Positions 6,202 through 14,108 of a stretch of 17,864 nt of DNA are shown in pieces. A program made the translations under genes and the position numbers. The notes beneath the pieces were generated by a model. That model was not told where the DNA came from. It saw only the letters and a list, made by a program, of their open reading frames with translations, and made no database searches. Position 1 is the stretch's first letter. Each line of letters starts with the position of its first letter. The stretch covers positions 1 to 17,864 of the forward strand of contig JACCSV010000331.1 in NCBI GenBank assembly GCA_013812805.1, in the 5' to 3' direction. This DNA is from Sphingomonas sp. GTDB lineage: Bacteria > Pseudomonadota > Alphaproteobacteria > Sphingomonadales > Sphingomonadaceae.

Positions 6202-7143
6202 TCAGCCGATCGCGAGGAACTTGGCTCGGCGCTGAGCGAGCAGCTCCCTGGACCCCAGCGACGAGCAGCCGCTCAATTCTTCGACGATCGCTGCCTCGAG
6301 CGTCGCAATCGCCAGTTCGCGGTCGCGGTGGGCGCCGCCGACGGGTTCCGGGACGATGCGATCGATGACCCCGAGCGCGTGCAGGTCCTGGGCGGTGATC
6401 TTCATCGCCTCGGCGGCATCCGCGGCCCTGTCGGCAGTCCGCCACAGGATCGACGCACAGCCTTCCGGCGAAATCACCGAATAGACGGCATGCTCGAACA
6501 TCAGCACCCGATTGGCGGCGGCGAGCGCGACCGCGCCGCCGGACCCGCCTTCGCCGACGATGACCGCGATCAGCGGCACTCCGAGACCAAGGCACTCCTG
6601 GGTGGCCCTGGCGATGGCTTCGGCTTGCCCGCGCTCTTCCGCCTCGACCCCGGGAAAGGCGCCGGGCGTGTCGACCAGGGTCAGCACCGGAAGCCCGAAG
6701 CGGTCGGCAAGCCGCATCAGCCGGATCGCCTTGCGATAGCCTTCCGGCTTGGCCATCCCGAAATTGTGCCTGAGCCGCGAAGCGGTGTCCTCGCCTTTTT
6801 CATGGCCGATCAGCATCACCCGGCGACCGCCGATCCGCGCGAATCCGCCGAGAATGGCGGGATCGTCGGCGAACGCCCGGTCCCCCGCTAGCGGCACGAA
6901 ATCCGTGGTCATGGCCTCGATGAAGTCCGTGAAGTGCGGGCGCTCGGGGTGACGGGCAACCTGCGCCTTTTGCCACGGAGTCAGCTTCGAATAGGTATCA
7001 CGAAGCATCCGCGCGGCTTTGGCCTCGAGGCGGTCGACGTCGGCGTGGATGTCGATTGCCCCCTCGCTGGCGGTGTCGCGGAGCTCGCGCACACGCGCCT
7101 CCAATTCGGCGATCGGCTTTTCGAAATCGAGGTAGGTCTGCAT
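6202..7143 (-). CDS. accA: Acetyl-CoA carboxylase carboxyltransferase alpha subunit
   Basis: This 313-residue protein is the alpha half of the carboxyltransferase that moves CO2 from biotin to acetyl-CoA, the first committed step of fatty acid synthesis. The start MQTYLDFEKPIAELE is the usual AccA N-terminus, and RLADRFGLPVLTLVDTPGAFPG and GEGGSGGAVALA are crotonase-fold signatures that line the active site. The open frame runs on to 7482, but that part lies inside xerD in another frame, so ATG 7143 is preferred. The beta subunit gene accD is not in the window, as is common. It lies 34 bases after xerD on the same strand. Confidence 0.97.
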   Translation of the reverse strand: MQTYLDFEKPIAELEARVRELRDTASEGAIDIHADVDRLEAKAARMLRDTYSKLTPWQKAQVARHPERPHFTDFIEAMTTDFVPLAGDRAFADDPAILGGFARIGGRRVMLIGHEKGEDTASRLRHNFGMAKPEGYRKAIRLMRLADRFGLPVLTLVDTPGAFPGVEAEERGQAEAIARATQECLGLGVPLIAVIVGEGGSGGAVALAAANRVLMFEHAVYSVISPEGCASILWRTADRAADAAEAMKITAQDLHALGVIDRIVPEPVGGAHRDRELAIATLEAAIVEELSGCSSLGSRELLAQRRAKFLAIG

Positions 7144-7177
7144 CGGCAGCGGCGGGTAGGCCGCCCCAGCCGGAGCG

Positions 7178-8065
7178 TCAACGACCGCGGTCGGCCAGCG
7201 GGTGGCGTTCGTTGACCAGCTGAACCAGGCGCGCCGCGTCGACGTGGGTGTAGATCTGCGTCGTCGCAATGTCGGCATGGCCGAGCAGCGCCTGGAGCAC
7301 TCGCAGGTCGGCGCCGCCGGCCAGCAAGTGGGTGGCGAAGGCATGGCGAAGCACGTGCGGGCTGATCCGGTCGGGCGCGATTCCGGCCTTGCCGGCGACC
7401 TCGCGAACCAGCTGGAACAGCCGTACCCGGCTAAGGTGCGCCGTGCCGCCTGGAAACAGCCAGCGGCTGTCCTTGGGCACATGTTCGAGCCAGCGTGCGA
7501 CAGCCTGCTCGGCCCGCGTCGAGATCGGCACCAGCCGTTCCTTCTGCCCCTTGCCGAGCAGGATCAGGAACGGCTGCCCCTTGCGGAGCGCGGCGCGCGG
7601 CAGGCTGATCAGCTCGCTTGCCCTGAGGCCGGAGCCGTACAGCAGCTCGAGGATGGCGACGTTGCGAAGCGCCAGCGGCTCGCCGCTGGCGGCGCGATGC
7701 TCGGCATCGGCGAACAGCGCTTCGACGTCGGCCGCCTCCAGCACTCGGGGAAGCGGCCTTTGCAGGCTCGGTTGCGGCAGCGCTGCGGAGGGGTCGTCCT
7801 CGCGCAGCGAATCGTCGACGAGGAAGCGATAGAAGCGGCGCAGCGCTGCCGAGCGCCTCGCCACCGTCGACGGTGCCAGGTCCGCCCATTGCGCGCCCAG
7901 CGTGGCAATGGAGCTAGTGGACGCGCTTCCGAGCGCACCACCGAGGTCGGCGGCCGCTTTGGTGAGGTCGCTGCGGTAGGCCATCAGCGTGTTTGGCGAC
8001 GCACCCGCCTCGGCCGCCATCATTTCCAGGAAGCGATCGACCAGCGCGCGGTCGGCTTCGTTCAC
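7178..8065 (-). CDS. xerD: Tyrosine recombinase XerD
   Basis: This 295-residue recombinase would, with XerC, resolve chromosome dimers at dif. An N-terminal SAM-like core-binding domain (about 1-90) is followed by the catalytic domain with all expected residues: Arg148 in GSGLRASEL, Lys172 in GKGQKER, His237 and Arg240 in SPHVLRHAFATHL, His263 in LLGHADIATTQ, and nucleophile Tyr272. Length and motifs fit the housekeeping Xer enzyme rather than an integrase. The GTG start overlaps the stop of the upstream 591-residue gene (GTGA), so the two are probably translationally coupled. No dif-like site was recognised in the window. Confidence 0.95.
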   Translation of the reverse strand: MNEADRALVDRFLEMMAAEAGASPNTLMAYRSDLTKAAADLGGALGSASTSSIATLGAQWADLAPSTVARRSAALRRFYRFLVDDSLREDDPSAALPQPSLQRPLPRVLEAADVEALFADAEHRAASGEPLALRNVAILELLYGSGLRASELISLPRAALRKGQPFLILLGKGQKERLVPISTRAEQAVARWLEHVPKDSRWLFPGGTAHLSRVRLFQLVREVAGKAGIAPDRISPHVLRHAFATHLLAGGADLRVLQALLGHADIATTQIYTHVDAARLVQLVNERHPLADRGR

Positions 8066-9837
8066 GTCCGCGCCAGCGCCTCGGCAGCGATCATGCGAGC
8101 GGTGAAATCCTGCCGGGCCTTACGCAGCGCGGCGACGGTACGGAACAGGTGGCTCGACGGCAGCTGCGCGAAACCGGGCGCCTGGAAACCGCTGCCGGCA
8201 AGGACCAGCACCGACCCCGACTGGCCGCGCGACCCGGCGGCATCGATCATCGTCCCCCAGCTCGACGCCCGCTCGATGTGCAGCTCGTTGCGGCTGTTGA
8301 GCCGGGATGCAGAGCCGAGGTCGATCCGGCCGAGCGCGGCAAGGCCTGCGACCAACAGCGCGCTGCGCTTGCGCCCGGGGCTGTTGTCGCGGCTGATGAA
8401 GCTGCTGATCCGGCCAGCGGCGATGTCGACGCTCTCGGCATCCGGTGCGGCAAGCGCCAACATCGCCCAGCAGCGGTCAGCATATTGATCGTCCATATCC
8501 TCTGTCGCTGCCGACCATTCCGCGGCCTCGCGGTCGAGGCCCCCGGCGAGCATCGAGGCGATCAGCTCGGGCGCATCTTCCTGGAGTGCAGCGTCGGGCA
8601 CCACACGCGCCGCGGCGGCGGCGAGCATCGCCCGCGACGCCTCGCGCTCGAGGCTCCCGCCCTCGCGCTCCCACAGCCGCCGCATCGCGTTAAGGCGGAT
8701 GGTCTGGGTGCGCCCGGCAAACGCGAGCCGGAGCTGCCAGGCATCGGTGCCGCTAAGCTCGTTAGGATCGGTGGCGTCGTAAATCAGCGAATACAAATCG
8801 ATCAGCGCTTGCGAGGAGAAAACACCAAGGCCGGCGGCGATTCGGGCCGACTCGAGCCGGCTCTGCAGGGCCACCAGTGGGGCGCGCGCATGCCAGGCGC
8901 GAAGCTGGGGCGAAGACCGCTCGACGAGCCGCTCCGGCGGGCTCATCCCGGTTCCGGCGGAAAGGCCGAACCGCCAGGCGTTGAGCGCTTCCACCGGCTC
9001 CCATTCGACGGTGACCGCCCGGCCGGTGTCGGACGCAGCGCCGACTACTTTTTGCGCAAGCACCAGGTCGATGCCGCCGATCTTCCCGCGGCGACGGGCG
9101 GAGTCGATCTGCGCCGCAGCGCTCGCCGGCTCGCCGGCAAGCGCAGAGCACATCGCCTGAACGAGCGGCAGCACGGTCGCTTCCACCCGGCCCATCTGCT
9201 CGGTCAGCGGGCACAGCCCTGCCGGATCGGCGTTGGCAAGGGCCGACTGCACCGCCACCTGCACCATCTTCGGCGAGAAACGGTCGGTATCGACGCCGGC
9301 GACCAGCATTCGCGCGGCAGCCGCCTCGCCCATGCGCAACAACAGCCAGGCGCGCTCGGCGGTCCAGTCGACCGGGTTGACCCCCTGCGGAGCCTGGACC
9401 TCGGCAATCAGGGCATTGCGGAGCGCGATGTGCAGCCAGCGCGAAGCCAGCGGGGTCTGCGTTCGCCGCATCAAGGTGGACAGGAACGGCCCGCTCGCCG
9501 CCCCCCAGACACGCGTGCCAAGGCCGACCTGCATCGGGTCGAGCGCTCCGACGGCGAACGGGTCGCGGCGCGCATAGGGGGGATATTCGACCGGCGGTGG
9601 CGGCGGCGGAAGCTCTACGTCTGAAATCTCCAGAGTCCCCGAATCGCCAGGGTCGGCGGTTGGGCGGGGCGATGGCGCCGGAGTCGAGCTTGGCGACGGC
9701 GACGGGGTCGTGGCCGGCGGCGGCGCCGGAACCTGCGCCGGCGGGACCACTACATTCTGGACCTGGGCGAGCGCCGGCAAGGCGATGGCAATCGCCGCGC
9801 ACCCGACCAGCAAGAGCTTTCTAGCGCCCGACCGCAT
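8062..9837 (-). CDS. Unrecognised exported proline-rich and helical protein
   Basis: I do not recognise this 591-residue protein. It has a Sec signal peptide (1-24, MRSGARKLLLV to ALPALA, cut before QVQN), a Pro/Ser/Thr-rich linker (about 30-87, with PPPPPP near 77-82), then about 500 residues rich in Ala, Leu, Arg and Glu that look like stacked helices, perhaps TPR-like. The mature part has three Cys (209, 230, 456). It should sit in the periplasm or at the outer membrane. The frame opens from a GTG at 9876, but ATG 9837 puts the signal peptide at the true N-terminus and gives a 17-base overlap with the small membrane protein gene. Its stop overlaps the xerD start. A scaffold or envelope role is a guess. 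Confidence 0.8.
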   Translation of the reverse strand: MRSGARKLLLVGCAAIAIALPALAQVQNVVVPPAQVPAPPPATTPSPSPSSTPAPSPRPTADPGDSGTLEISDVELPPPPPPVEYPPYARRDPFAVGALDPMQVGLGTRVWGAASGPFLSTLMRRTQTPLASRWLHIALRNALIAEVQAPQGVNPVDWTAERAWLLLRMGEAAAARMLVAGVDTDRFSPKMVQVAVQSALANADPAGLCPLTEQMGRVEATVLPLVQAMCSALAGEPASAAAQIDSARRRGKIGGIDLVLAQKVVGAASDTGRAVTVEWEPVEALNAWRFGLSAGTGMSPPERLVERSSPQLRAWHARAPLVALQSRLESARIAAGLGVFSSQALIDLYSLIYDATDPNELSGTDAWQLRLAFAGRTQTIRLNAMRRLWEREGGSLEREASRAMLAAAAARVVPDAALQEDAPELIASMLAGGLDREAAEWSAATEDMDDQYADRCWAMLALAAPDAESVDIAAGRISSFISRDNSPGRKRSALLVAGLAALGRIDLGSASRLNSRNELHIERASSWGTMIDAAGSRGQSGSVLVLAGSGFQAPGFAQLPSSHLFRTVAALRKARQDFTARMIAAEALART

Positions 9838-10003
9838 TGGTGACGTCCACCTCGATCGGCTGCGTTGGAACTTCACGCGTCAGGCTCGACAGGAAGTAGA
9901 TTCCGGCCGCGACGATCGCCAGCAAAAGGATAAGCATGACGAGGGGCCGCGGCGGCCCGCGTCGGCGGCTGCTTCCAAGGGGAGTGATTGACCTGCTTCT
10001 CAT
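9821..10003 (-). CDS. Small single-pass membrane protein, unrecognised
   Basis: This 60-residue protein has a basic N-terminus (MRSRSITPLGSSRRRGPPRP, 1-20), one hydrophobic helix (21-39, LVMLILLLAIVAAGIYFLS) and a short acidic tail ending in VTNAVGR. The positive-inside rule places the tail in the periplasm. It overlaps the 591-residue exported protein by 17 bases, which suggests coupled translation and possibly a physical partnership. The start is the first ATG after the divergent gap, and no clear ribosome-binding site precedes it. The frame extends upstream into aroK on the other strand, which I discount. The function is unknown. Confidence 0.65.
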   Translation of the reverse strand: MRSRSITPLGSSRRRGPPRPLVMLILLLAIVAAGIYFLSSLTREVPTQPIEVDVTNAVGR

Positions 10004-10015
10004 GGGAGCGGGCTT

Positions 10016-10044
10016 TTGCCCGACGTCGGGCACCGCTGTATAGC
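10016..10044 (+). promoter_or_regulatory. Candidate aroK promoter
   Basis: TTGCCC (10016-10021) and TATAGC (10039-10044) are separated by exactly 17 bases. The expected start of transcription, 6 to 8 bases beyond the -10, falls at or within two bases of the aroK ATG at 10053, which would make the mRNA leaderless. Read on the minus strand, the same TATA core gives TATACA, so a shared -10 for the divergent membrane-protein gene is possible, but I see no good -35 for it. Confidence 0.5.
10017..10032. promoter_or_regulatory. Perfect 16-base palindrome, candidate operator
   Basis: TGCCCGACGTCGGGCA reads the same on both strands. It covers most of the putative -35 element and the first half of the spacer of the aroK promoter, and would lie in the leader of the divergent membrane-protein transcript. 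A dimeric repressor bound here would block aroK and possibly the divergent operon. The regulator is unknown. Confidence 0.45.
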
Positions 10045-10052
10045 CCTTGGCA

Positions 10053-10601
10053 ATGCAAAAATTGACGGACCGGCTCGACCGGCCAATCGTGCTCGTGGGA
10101 CTAATGGGTGCCGGAAAATCGACGGTCGGGCGACGCCTGGCGAAGCGGCTCGGGCTGCCCTTCGTCGATACCGACGCGGCGATCGAAGATGCCACCGGCC
10201 AGCCGTGGGGCGAATTGTTCGAGCGTTTTGGCGAAGCCGATTATCGCGATGGCGAGCGCCGCCTGGTTGCCCGGATCGTCGGCGGCGAAGTGCGGGTGAT
10301 CTCGACCGGCGGTGGTGTCTTTGTCGACCCGCGGACGCGGGAGTTGCTCAATCAACGCGCGATCACCGTCTGGCTCGACGCGCCGGTCGACGTGCTCGCC
10401 GACCGCACCTCGCGCCGCAACACCCGTCCGCTGCTGCGCAACGGCGACGCCAAGCGAACCCTCGAACAGCTCTCGGAGCAGGAGCGCCCCTGCTATGCGG
10501 AGGCGCACATCCACATCAAAAGCGGAGGCGGGGCGCACAAGGAAGTAGTCGAAGCAATCGTCCGCAAGATCGGAGCGTATCTCGACGGCGCCGCTGCCTA
10601 A
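10053..10601 (+). CDS. aroK: Shikimate kinase
   Basis: This 182-residue cytosolic enzyme phosphorylates shikimate at the 3-hydroxyl using ATP, on the route to chorismate and the aromatic amino acids. The P-loop GLMGAGKST is at 16-24, followed by the Asp39-x-Asp41 metal and substrate pair, RFGEADYRDGE with the substrate Arg (58-68), the GGG of the shikimate site (86-88) and the lid arginine in NTRPLL. The ATG at 10053 is preferred; a TTG two codons upstream is in frame. No Shine-Dalgarno sequence precedes it. The usual partner aroB is absent downstream; instead the gene ends overlapping the convergent antiporter gene by 4 bases. Confidence 0.95.
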   Translation: MQKLTDRLDRPIVLVGLMGAGKSTVGRRLAKRLGLPFVDTDAAIEDATGQPWGELFERFGEADYRDGERRLVARIVGGEVRVISTGGGVFVDPRTRELLNQRAITVWLDAPVDVLADRTSRRNTRPLLRNGDAKRTLEQLSEQERPCYAEAHIHIKSGGGAHKEVVEAIVRKIGAYLDGAAA

Positions 10602-12388
10602 GCTTCCCCCGGTTGCTCGTCAGCGAGCGAACGGTCTGGCGCGAACATCCGGTGCTTGGCGGCGTGGATGTCGCCGGTGCCGCTTTGCGCCTGCAGCCGC
10701 TCGTCGTCGCGGACCCGATACTCCCGTACCACGCGTCCGGTTTCGCGCTCTGAAATGCCGAGCTTGAGCAGAGCCTCGCGCGCCATGACGACCGCGCTCT
10801 CGAACATTTCGCGCTGGAACAGCGCAACGTCGAGACCGTCGAATTCCATGAGTTTGACGCGGTCGTAGACCCGAACCATTACCACCGCCTGCGGGAAGGC
10901 CTCCATGACCGCTTCGAGCTTACTTCGATCCAGCTCGTCGCCGTCCTGGCAGAACAGGATCGCCTCCGCCGTGTCGGCGCCGGCCGTCCGCAGCAGGTCG
11001 ATCCGAGTCCCGTCGCCATAATAGACCTTGGTGCCGAATCCTTCGCTGACCTCGATCTGTTCGGCATCGACATCGATGATCGTCACCGGAATCCGCTTGG
11101 CCATCAGCATCTGCGCGACGGTTTGGCCGAAGCGACCGTAGCCGACGACGATGGCGTTGGTCTCGGGCGAGGTCTCGGGCCCGTCGAGCCCATGGTCGGG
11201 TTCGGGCAGCCGCTGTCTGACCCAGGCGGCGCCGTTCATCAAAAACGGGGTGGCGGCCATCGACAGGATCACGACGGCGCTGAACAGCGATGCCGCCTCC
11301 GGCGCGATTAGCTCCGCACGCTCGGCTTGCGCGAACAGCACGAAACCGAACTCTCCACCCTGGCTGAGCAGCAGCCCGAGCCAGATCGCCCGCCCCAGCT
11401 TCATCTTGAAGATCAGGCCGATCGCGGTGATCACTCCGGCCTTCACCGCGATCAAGGTCACCACCAGCAACGCCACGTACAGCGGTTCCTCGGCGATCGC
11501 CTCGAGGTTGATCAGCATCCCGACCGAGACGAAGAACAACCCGAGCAGCACCGAGCGGAACGGCTCGATGTCGCTCTCCAGCTCGTGCCGGTACGGCGAT
11601 TCCGCCAGCATCACGCCGGCGATGAACGCCCCGAGCGCGGTCGACAGGTGGAGCGAGTGCATCAGGGCGGCGCTGGCAATGACGGTGAAAAGGCCGGCGA
11701 AGATGAACAGCTCGCGCTCGCCCAGATGTCCGACCAGCCGGAACAACGGGTTGAGGATCAGCCGCCCGGCGACGATCAGCCCGACGACCGCCCCGACCGT
11801 GTACAGCGCCAAAGTTGCGCCGGCCGGCGTTCCCGGGTCGGCGGGGGCTCGCGACATCGCCGCGATAATGGTGATCATCGGGACCAGCGACAGGTCCTGA
11901 AACAGCAGGATCGAGAACGCCCGTTCGCCATGCGGCTCGCGCATCGATCCCGACGATCGAAGCATCGGCACCACCTGCGCCGTCGACGACAGCGCCAGCG
12001 GAAGGCCGATGGCGAGGCTCGCAGGGATGCTGATCGCCAGCACCAGGTGAAGCAGAGCGCTCAGCACCAGGCCGCAGGCGACCACCTGGATCAGCCCGAG
12101 GCCGAAGATATCCGCTCGCAGCCGCCAAAGCCGCGAGGGGTGAAGCTCCAGCCCGATCAGGAACAGCAGCAGGGCGATGCCGATTTCCGACACCCGCATC
12201 ACCGATTCCGGCTCGTCAATCAGTCCCAGCGCGTAAGGGCCGATCAGTACTCCGCCGACGATGTAGCCAAGGGTCGCACCCAGTCCGAGACGACGGAACA
12301 GCGCGACGAACACCATCGCCGCGCCAAGCATCAAAGCAAGGTCGATCAGCGCGGTCCCGGTTGCGGTCGCCGCCGCTTCTTCGCTCAC
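10598..12388 (-). CDS. Kef-type CPA2 monovalent cation:proton antiporter
   Basis: This 596-residue inner-membrane protein has about 12 hydrophobic helices (13-390) forming the Na+/H+ exchanger fold, with the ion-site pair Gln164-Asp165 in LLFQDLSLVP, and LAESPYRHELESDIEPF (261-277) and GLFFVSVGM (283-291), all typical of KefB/KefC. A cytosolic RCK/TrkA-N domain follows, with the NAD-binding motif GYGRFG (416-421) and acidic residues at 439-441. In E. coli such proteins release K+ on electrophile stress and are gated by glutathione. No ancillary KefF/KefG oxidoreductase gene is nearby. The GTG start overlaps the IscU-like stop (GTGA). It is the last gene of the group beginning at radA. Confidence 0.93.
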   Translation of the reverse strand: MSEEAAATATGTALIDLALMLGAAMVFVALFRRLGLGATLGYIVGGVLIGPYALGLIDEPESVMRVSEIGIALLLFLIGLELHPSRLWRLRADIFGLGLIQVVACGLVLSALLHLVLAISIPASLAIGLPLALSSTAQVVPMLRSSGSMREPHGERAFSILLFQDLSLVPMITIIAAMSRAPADPGTPAGATLALYTVGAVVGLIVAGRLILNPLFRLVGHLGERELFIFAGLFTVIASAALMHSLHLSTALGAFIAGVMLAESPYRHELESDIEPFRSVLLGLFFVSVGMLINLEAIAEEPLYVALLVVTLIAVKAGVITAIGLIFKMKLGRAIWLGLLLSQGGEFGFVLFAQAERAELIAPEAASLFSAVVILSMAATPFLMNGAAWVRQRLPEPDHGLDGPETSPETNAIVVGYGRFGQTVAQMLMAKRIPVTIIDVDAEQIEVSEGFGTKVYYGDGTRIDLLRTAGADTAEAILFCQDGDELDRSKLEAVMEAFPQAVVMVRVYDRVKLMEFDGLDVALFQREMFESAVVMAREALLKLGISERETGRVVREYRVRDDERLQAQSGTGDIHAAKHRMFAPDRSLADEQPGEA

Positions 12389-12816
12389 CAGGGATTGCTC
12401 ATCGCGGCAATGAGCGCTCGGAACGGTAGAAGTATTCCGCCGTGGCGCGATTTGCGGGCGCGCGCCGGTTCGAGCGCGGCGATGCCCGGCCAGTCGGGCA
12501 GCTGCTCAGCGCCGGCCAACCAGGTGGTCAGCGCCGCTAGCCCCTGCTCGACGTCCGCACGGTCGCGCCCCTGGGCATGACTGGCGACCAGCGCTGCCGA
12601 CGCCTGCCCGAACGCGCAGGCATGCACCTGCTGCGACAAGGCCGCGACCTCGCCGTCTTCGCCGACCATGACCTTTGTCCGGATGACGCTGCCGCAGGTC
12701 GGCGAGCGAACCTCGGCCGACCCGTCGACCCGGTCGAGCTCCACCGGTTCCGGAAGCGAGGCTGCCAGCCGCAATATCTCGACGGTGTAGAGCGGCGCGG
12801 TGATCACCGCCTCCAC
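12385..12816 (-). CDS. IscU/NifU-like iron-sulfur scaffold protein
   Basis: This 143-residue protein resembles the IscU_N family, on which iron-sulfur clusters are built before transfer to target proteins. Two of the three cluster cysteines are in place: Cys41 in RSPTCGSVI and Cys67 in QVHACAFGQASAAL. The C-terminal element matches the SufU-type end (LLPFRAL, 129-135), but where a Cys is expected the sequence reads KSRHGG with His125, so the third ligand seems changed. No isc or suf operon genes are nearby; it sits between cysS and the antiporter gene. The GTG start overlaps the cysS end by 13 bases, and a second GTG three codons on is possible. Confidence 0.85.
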   Translation of the reverse strand: MEAVITAPLYTVEILRLAASLPEPVELDRVDGSAEVRSPTCGSVIRTKVMVGEDGEVAALSQQVHACAFGQASAALVASHAQGRDRADVEQGLAALTTWLAGAEQLPDWPGIAALEPARARKSRHGGILLPFRALIAAMSNPW

Positions 12817-14108
12817 GTCGTGCCGCCGGGGCCGTCTTCAAGTGTAATCCCTCGCGCTTTGAGCTCGTCCCGGATGCGGTCGGCCATCGCGAAGTCGCGG
12901 CGAGCCTTGGCCTGTGTGCGATCGGCGATGCGCTGCTCGATGTCGGCGTCATCGCCACCGCGGAACCAGTCGTCGGCACTTGCGCCCATCAACCCGAGCA
13001 AACGCGCGCTACCCTTCAGCGCCCGCGGATCGCCGATCGCCCCCAAGCGCGCCAGGGCGAGCGGGGTGTTGAGGTCGTCGGAGAGTGCGTCCACGACACC
13101 CTGGTCCGTCTCGCCATGCTCGGCATCGCCGGCGGTCCGGTACAGCCGGTCGAGCGTCGCCTTCGACTGGGTCACGAGGCTGTCCGACCATTCGAGCGGC
13201 TGGCGGTACTGCGCCGACAGCAAAGCCAGCCGAAGCACCTCGCCCTTGTGACCCTGATCGAGCAACTCGTTCACGCGCACCACATTGCCGACGCTCTTCG
13301 ACATCTTCGCCGCCGCCATCGACAACATTCCGTTGTGCAGCCAGTAGCGTGCCAGCGGCGCCCCGCCGTGGCTGCAGCTCGACTGCGCGACCTCATTCTC
13401 GTGGTGCGGAAATTCCAGGTCCAGCCCGCCGCCGTGAATATCGATCGTCTCGCCCAGGTGCGCCTCGATCATCGCCGAGCATTCGATGTGCCAGCCGGGC
13501 CGTCCCCTGCCCCACGGACTGTCCCAGCCGGGCTGATCGTCGCCACTCGGCTTCCACAGCACGAAATCCGCCGGTGAGCGCTTGTAGGGCGCAACGTCGA
13601 CCCGGGCGCCGGCGATCATCTCGTCCATCGGCCGCCGAGACAGCTGTCCGTATTCGGGCCAGCTCGGCACGTCGAACAGCACGTGCCCCTCGGCCGCATA
13701 GGCGTGGCCCGCGTCGATCAGCCGCTCGATCATTGCGATCATCTGCGGGATGGTCCGGGTCGCCAGCGGCACGATGTCAGGCCGCGGCACGCCGAGCGCC
13801 GCGAGGTCCTCGAAATAGAATCGGCTGTAGCGCTCGGTGATGGTCTCGATCGGGACATCTTCCGCGGCCGCGGCGGCCATGATCTTGTCCTCGATGTCGG
13901 TGACGTTGGCCGCATGGACGACGCTGCCCTCGCCGTAGACGTGGCGCAGCAGCCGGGCGAGCGTGTCGAAAACCACCGCCGGCCGCGCGTTGCCGATGTG
14001 GGCGCGGTTGTAGACGGTCGGCCCGCAGACATACATGGTGATGCGCTCGGGGTCGCCGGGCACGAACTCGCGCTTCTCGCGGCTCATCGTGTCGTAGAAG
14101 CGGATCAT
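12804..14108 (-). CDS. cysS: Cysteinyl-tRNA synthetase
   Basis: This 434-residue class I synthetase charges tRNA-Cys with cysteine. The zinc that selects cysteine is held by Cys28 (YVCGPTVYN), Cys210 (GWHIECSAM), His235 and Glu239 (FPHHENEVAQS), matching the E. coli ligands at 28, 209, 234 and 238. The ATP signatures are HIGN (37-40) and KMSKS (268-272). It is slightly shorter than the E. coli enzyme in the C-terminal anticodon region but ends normally. The ATG overlaps the cvpA stop (ATGA). The frame is open 33 codons further up inside cvpA, which I discount because MIRFYDTMSREK is a normal CysRS start. Confidence 0.97.
   Translation of the reverse strand: MIRFYDTMSREKREFVPGDPERITMYVCGPTVYNRAHIGNARPAVVFDTLARLLRHVYGEGSVVHAANVTDIEDKIMAAAAAEDVPIETITERYSRFYFEDLAALGVPRPDIVPLATRTIPQMIAMIERLIDAGHAYAAEGHVLFDVPSWPEYGQLSRRPMDEMIAGARVDVAPYKRSPADFVLWKPSGDDQPGWDSPWGRGRPGWHIECSAMIEAHLGETIDIHGGGLDLEFPHHENEVAQSSCSHGGAPLARYWLHNGMLSMAAAKMSKSVGNVVRVNELLDQGHKGEVLRLALLSAQYRQPLEWSDSLVTQSKATLDRLYRTAGDAEHGETDQGVVDALSDDLNTPLALARLGAIGDPRALKGSARLLGLMGASADDWFRGGDDADIEQRIADRTQAKARRDFAMADRIRDELKARGITLEDGPGGTTWRR

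Noticed and set aside
7993..9624. Long plus-strand open frame (543 codons) opposite the 591-residue gene and the start of xerD
   Set aside because: The translation is rich in Arg, Pro, Gly and His with no domain or clear ribosome-binding site. It covers a minus-strand gene with a proper signal peptide and operon overlaps, and is typical GC-driven antisense frame noise.
9790..9837. Possible lipoprotein signal (LVGC) in the 591-residue protein
   Set aside because: The cysteine falls only 13 residues in and the hydrophobic stretch continues past it to ALPALA, so ordinary signal peptidase I cleavage fits better.
11327..12580. Plus-strand open frame (417 codons) rich in Gln, His, Arg and Asp opposite the Kef antiporter
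   Set aside because: The composition is what an antisense reading of a membrane-protein gene gives, and no start signal or domain is seen.
13989..14000. HIGN instead of HIGH in cysteinyl-tRNA synthetase
   Set aside because: HIGN followed by ARP is, as I recall, common in bacterial CysRS; all zinc ligands and KMSKS are intact, so the enzyme looks normal.
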